Source of the DNA: Hemicentrotus pulcherrimus
Lineage: Eukaryota > Echinodermata > Echinoidea > Camarodonta > Strongylocentrotidae
Direction: 5' to 3'
Assembly: GCA_003118195.1 (NCBI GenBank)
Contig: BEXV01000103.1
Span: 215,976-233,430 of the forward strand
DNA length: 17,455 nt
Shown: positions 15,654 to 17,455 of the stretch, one piece after another
Numbering within the stretch: position 1 is the first letter of the stretch
How the letters are laid out: each line of letters opens with the position of its first letter
Notes under the pieces: generated by a model
What the model was told of the DNA's origin: nothing
Databases searched by the model: none
What the model saw: only the letters and a program-made list of their open reading frames with translations
Program-made: the position numbers and the translations under genes

Positions 15654-17455
15654 CTGGAAAAGAAAATCAGGATTTTCAAAAATTGTAATTTGAAAACTGT
15701 AAAGAGGAGTGGTATAATTCACACATGCTACATGCAGGACTGCAGTCTGCATGCATGGGATTTGGCACTGCAATGATGGGGGGTTTTTTTTAACACTATA
15801 TTTCTAACAGTAAAGACGCAAGGCCATTATTGGCTTTAGAGCCTCTTTCCTTCACGTATTTGGGAGAGTGTCTCCATTGTCAACAATTTTGTCAAGACTT
15901 TTGGTACCCTGTCTGGGAGAGTCTCTCATATAGTATCTCAGTTTTCTTTGTTTAAATCTGCTGCACAGGGATTGCCTTGGCTCAACTTTAAAGATATTGT
16001 AAGGTCAATTCTGGTAATGATAACAAAATAAATTCTCACAGAATCCAACAAAACTTACTCTGAATGTTCAAGATTACAAATAAATGACATGTGCCAAACA
16101 AATAGAAGAAAACTTATAGAGGCAGTATAGGGGCCGATTAATGAGCACAGAAACATACAGAAATCAAGGCAAGCAGGCCAGACAACATGTGCCAGTGAAA
16201 AAAATACACGGGGACTTGGGGCAAATTTGCCCCCGAAATGCCCAAAAGAGCCCCCAAAAATCAGAAAAGAGCCCCCATAAATTTGCATAGAGTTAAATGC
16301 AATAGAGTGTTATTTTTATGCAGGAAAGCTTGAAAAGTAGCCCTCGAAAAATATATATTATTTTTTTCACTGACATGTGCTTTAACTAAGTCACTTGTGG
16401 TTTTATTGAAGATGATTTCCATCAAGTTTTTGAGAGTTTGTTTTTATTCTACCGGATCAAACAGTCATTCTACTGAAGGATGAACAATCCAGAATGAGTT
16501 ATAGCCATGTACATGTACGATACCCACACCAGAGCTCAAGATTAGCTTTTAAAAATATAATGAACAGTTTCCCCCTGAAAAAAATACAACTTCTGCTGAC
16601 AGTCTACTTTAAAAATTCATTGAATACTTTTATCATCATCAATGTTACAAAATAAATTGGCTTCTGACCTCAGAGTGGAAAAGTTTGGACTGGGAAAAAC
16701 TGCCTTGTTGGGCTCGATTTTCAAGTATTGCTTGTTATGTTTTGTTTTTTCGCAGGCTAAAGTAAAATGCCCCGGATTTCAACATTTAAAATTACATCAC
16801 CGAGCCATCTAAACTCACATAGCATACGCAGACTACAACAGAAATCACCAAAACTCAGAAAGTAAAACATTGATTCTGAGGCACAAAATGCAATATTGCA
16901 CCAATATATGCAATCCCATCTGTGAAGCTTTCACCCAGTAATACGAATCAGGGACAGGTGAAAAAATAGAACTCTTATTCATATTCAAAACACAGTTGCA
17001 GACAGTATGACTAATTCAAAGACAACAAAAAAAACATATTTTTCTGGGCAAGTTTCTTGATTATAAAATTGTTTAAAGAACCTCAGAACACATTGGCGAC
17101 AGTGAAGAAGTCTACCTCTACATTGTATTCTCATGAACCCCACTATCTGTAGAGTCTGTACAACGCTGTTGATATTGAACGACTTTCTCTCAGCTCAGTC
17201 AGTAGGGGCGCTGGTCCGAGAATAAGGATCGTCAGCACAAACAAGGATCAGCTTCGTAAACACAGACAAATGCGTCAGCCAAAGATAAGGATTGTCTGAA
17301 ATTTCGCTGACAATTCCCATTTCCAATCCAAACGTTGGCGATGCGAAAAACTGGTTCAGCAATGATTATCTAGATGCATTTTAAATTGACTTTGTACAGA
17401 GACTTTCACGTTATGGGTGATAAATCCTCGGGAAGACGGACAATCCATGAAAGTA
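15654..17455 (-). other. Upstream region: 5' intron and possible 5'UTR/promoter of PHRF1
   Basis: The first coding exon has an acceptor, so a 5' exon must lie here or further right. A candidate donor is AGAG|GTAGAC, with a non-coding exon ending at 17116. If spliced to 15653 the short ATG-initiated frame at its end (ATGAGAATACAATGTAGAG) would reach a stop two codons into the next exon, leaving the ATG at 15634 as main start. No TATA box or clear initiator is seen. Also present are a 16-bp palindrome ggggcaaatttgcccc (16217-16232) with repeated agagccccca nearby, and a repeat copy at 16980-17085 shared with 9655-9750. Confidence 0.35.

Noticed and set aside
16055..16288. Minus-strand 77-codon frame as a small gene
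   Set aside because: Low-complexity Gly/Phe start and hydrophobic remainder, no known domain, no splice or promoter support; better explained as repeat remnant.
1..17455. CRISPR array, operon, prophage or other prokaryotic system
   Set aside because: Spliced gene structure, GT/GC-AG introns, SINE-like repeats and a metazoan nuclear protein show this is animal genomic DNA; the tandem repeats found lack CRISPR repeat-spacer structure.

Overview
The window is eukaryotic and reads as part of one large, intron-rich protein-coding gene on the minus strand. Twelve coding exons can be joined with a consistent splice phase at every junction, from an ATG at 15634 down to a splice donor at 87/86, giving 1994 codons without a stop. 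The product has an N-terminal C3HC3D RING finger followed directly by a C4HC3 PHD finger, then a basic tail, a block matching the PHRF1 family core, and a very long disordered region with acidic and Arg/Ser/Asp-rich (SR-like) parts. I identify it as an orthologue of PHRF1 (PHD and RING finger domain-containing protein 1, also known as CTD-binding SR-like protein rA9). The C-terminal exons, which in the family carry the conserved helical Pol II CTD-binding end, lie beyond the left edge. The transcription start is upstream (to the right) and is not clearly visible.

Organism: the AT-rich introns of about 0.5 to 1.1 kb, tRNA-derived SINE-like repeats, foldback and MITE-like elements and the divergence from the vertebrate protein suggest a marine invertebrate deuterostome, most likely an echinoderm such as a sea urchin. 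This is inference; no species-specific marker is present.

Layout, right to left along the transcript: 17455-15654 is upstream or 5'UTR/intron sequence; 15653-13396 holds three N-terminal exons, two of them symmetric phase 1-1 and acidic; 12341-11423 holds two exons encoding the RING; 10687-10540 is the PHD exon, which ends in a non-canonical GC donor; 10020-7703 holds three basic-tail exons, one with eight five-residue Lys/Arg/Thr repeats; 6584-6528 is a 57-nt microexon; 5440-5292 is the PHRF1 core exon; 4289-88 is a 4.2 kb exon encoding the acidic, NLS, SR-like, Lys-rich and Ser/Pro-rich regions.

The introns hold a tRNA-Thr-like SINE (about 6271-6483), a 559-bp terminal-inverted-repeat element containing a tRNA-like segment (12569-13127), a foldback element (9044-9346), a long GAAA-type polypurine tract next to the microexon, and other repeats. 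The most unusual feature is a set of four tandem copies of the 3' splice site and start of the RING second-half exon (11563-11749). They are spaced by multiples of three and read open through all copies, so alternative acceptor use could insert 20, 40 or 61 residues in frame. I see no second gene, no convincing plus-strand coding region, and no evidence for a novel multi-gene system.
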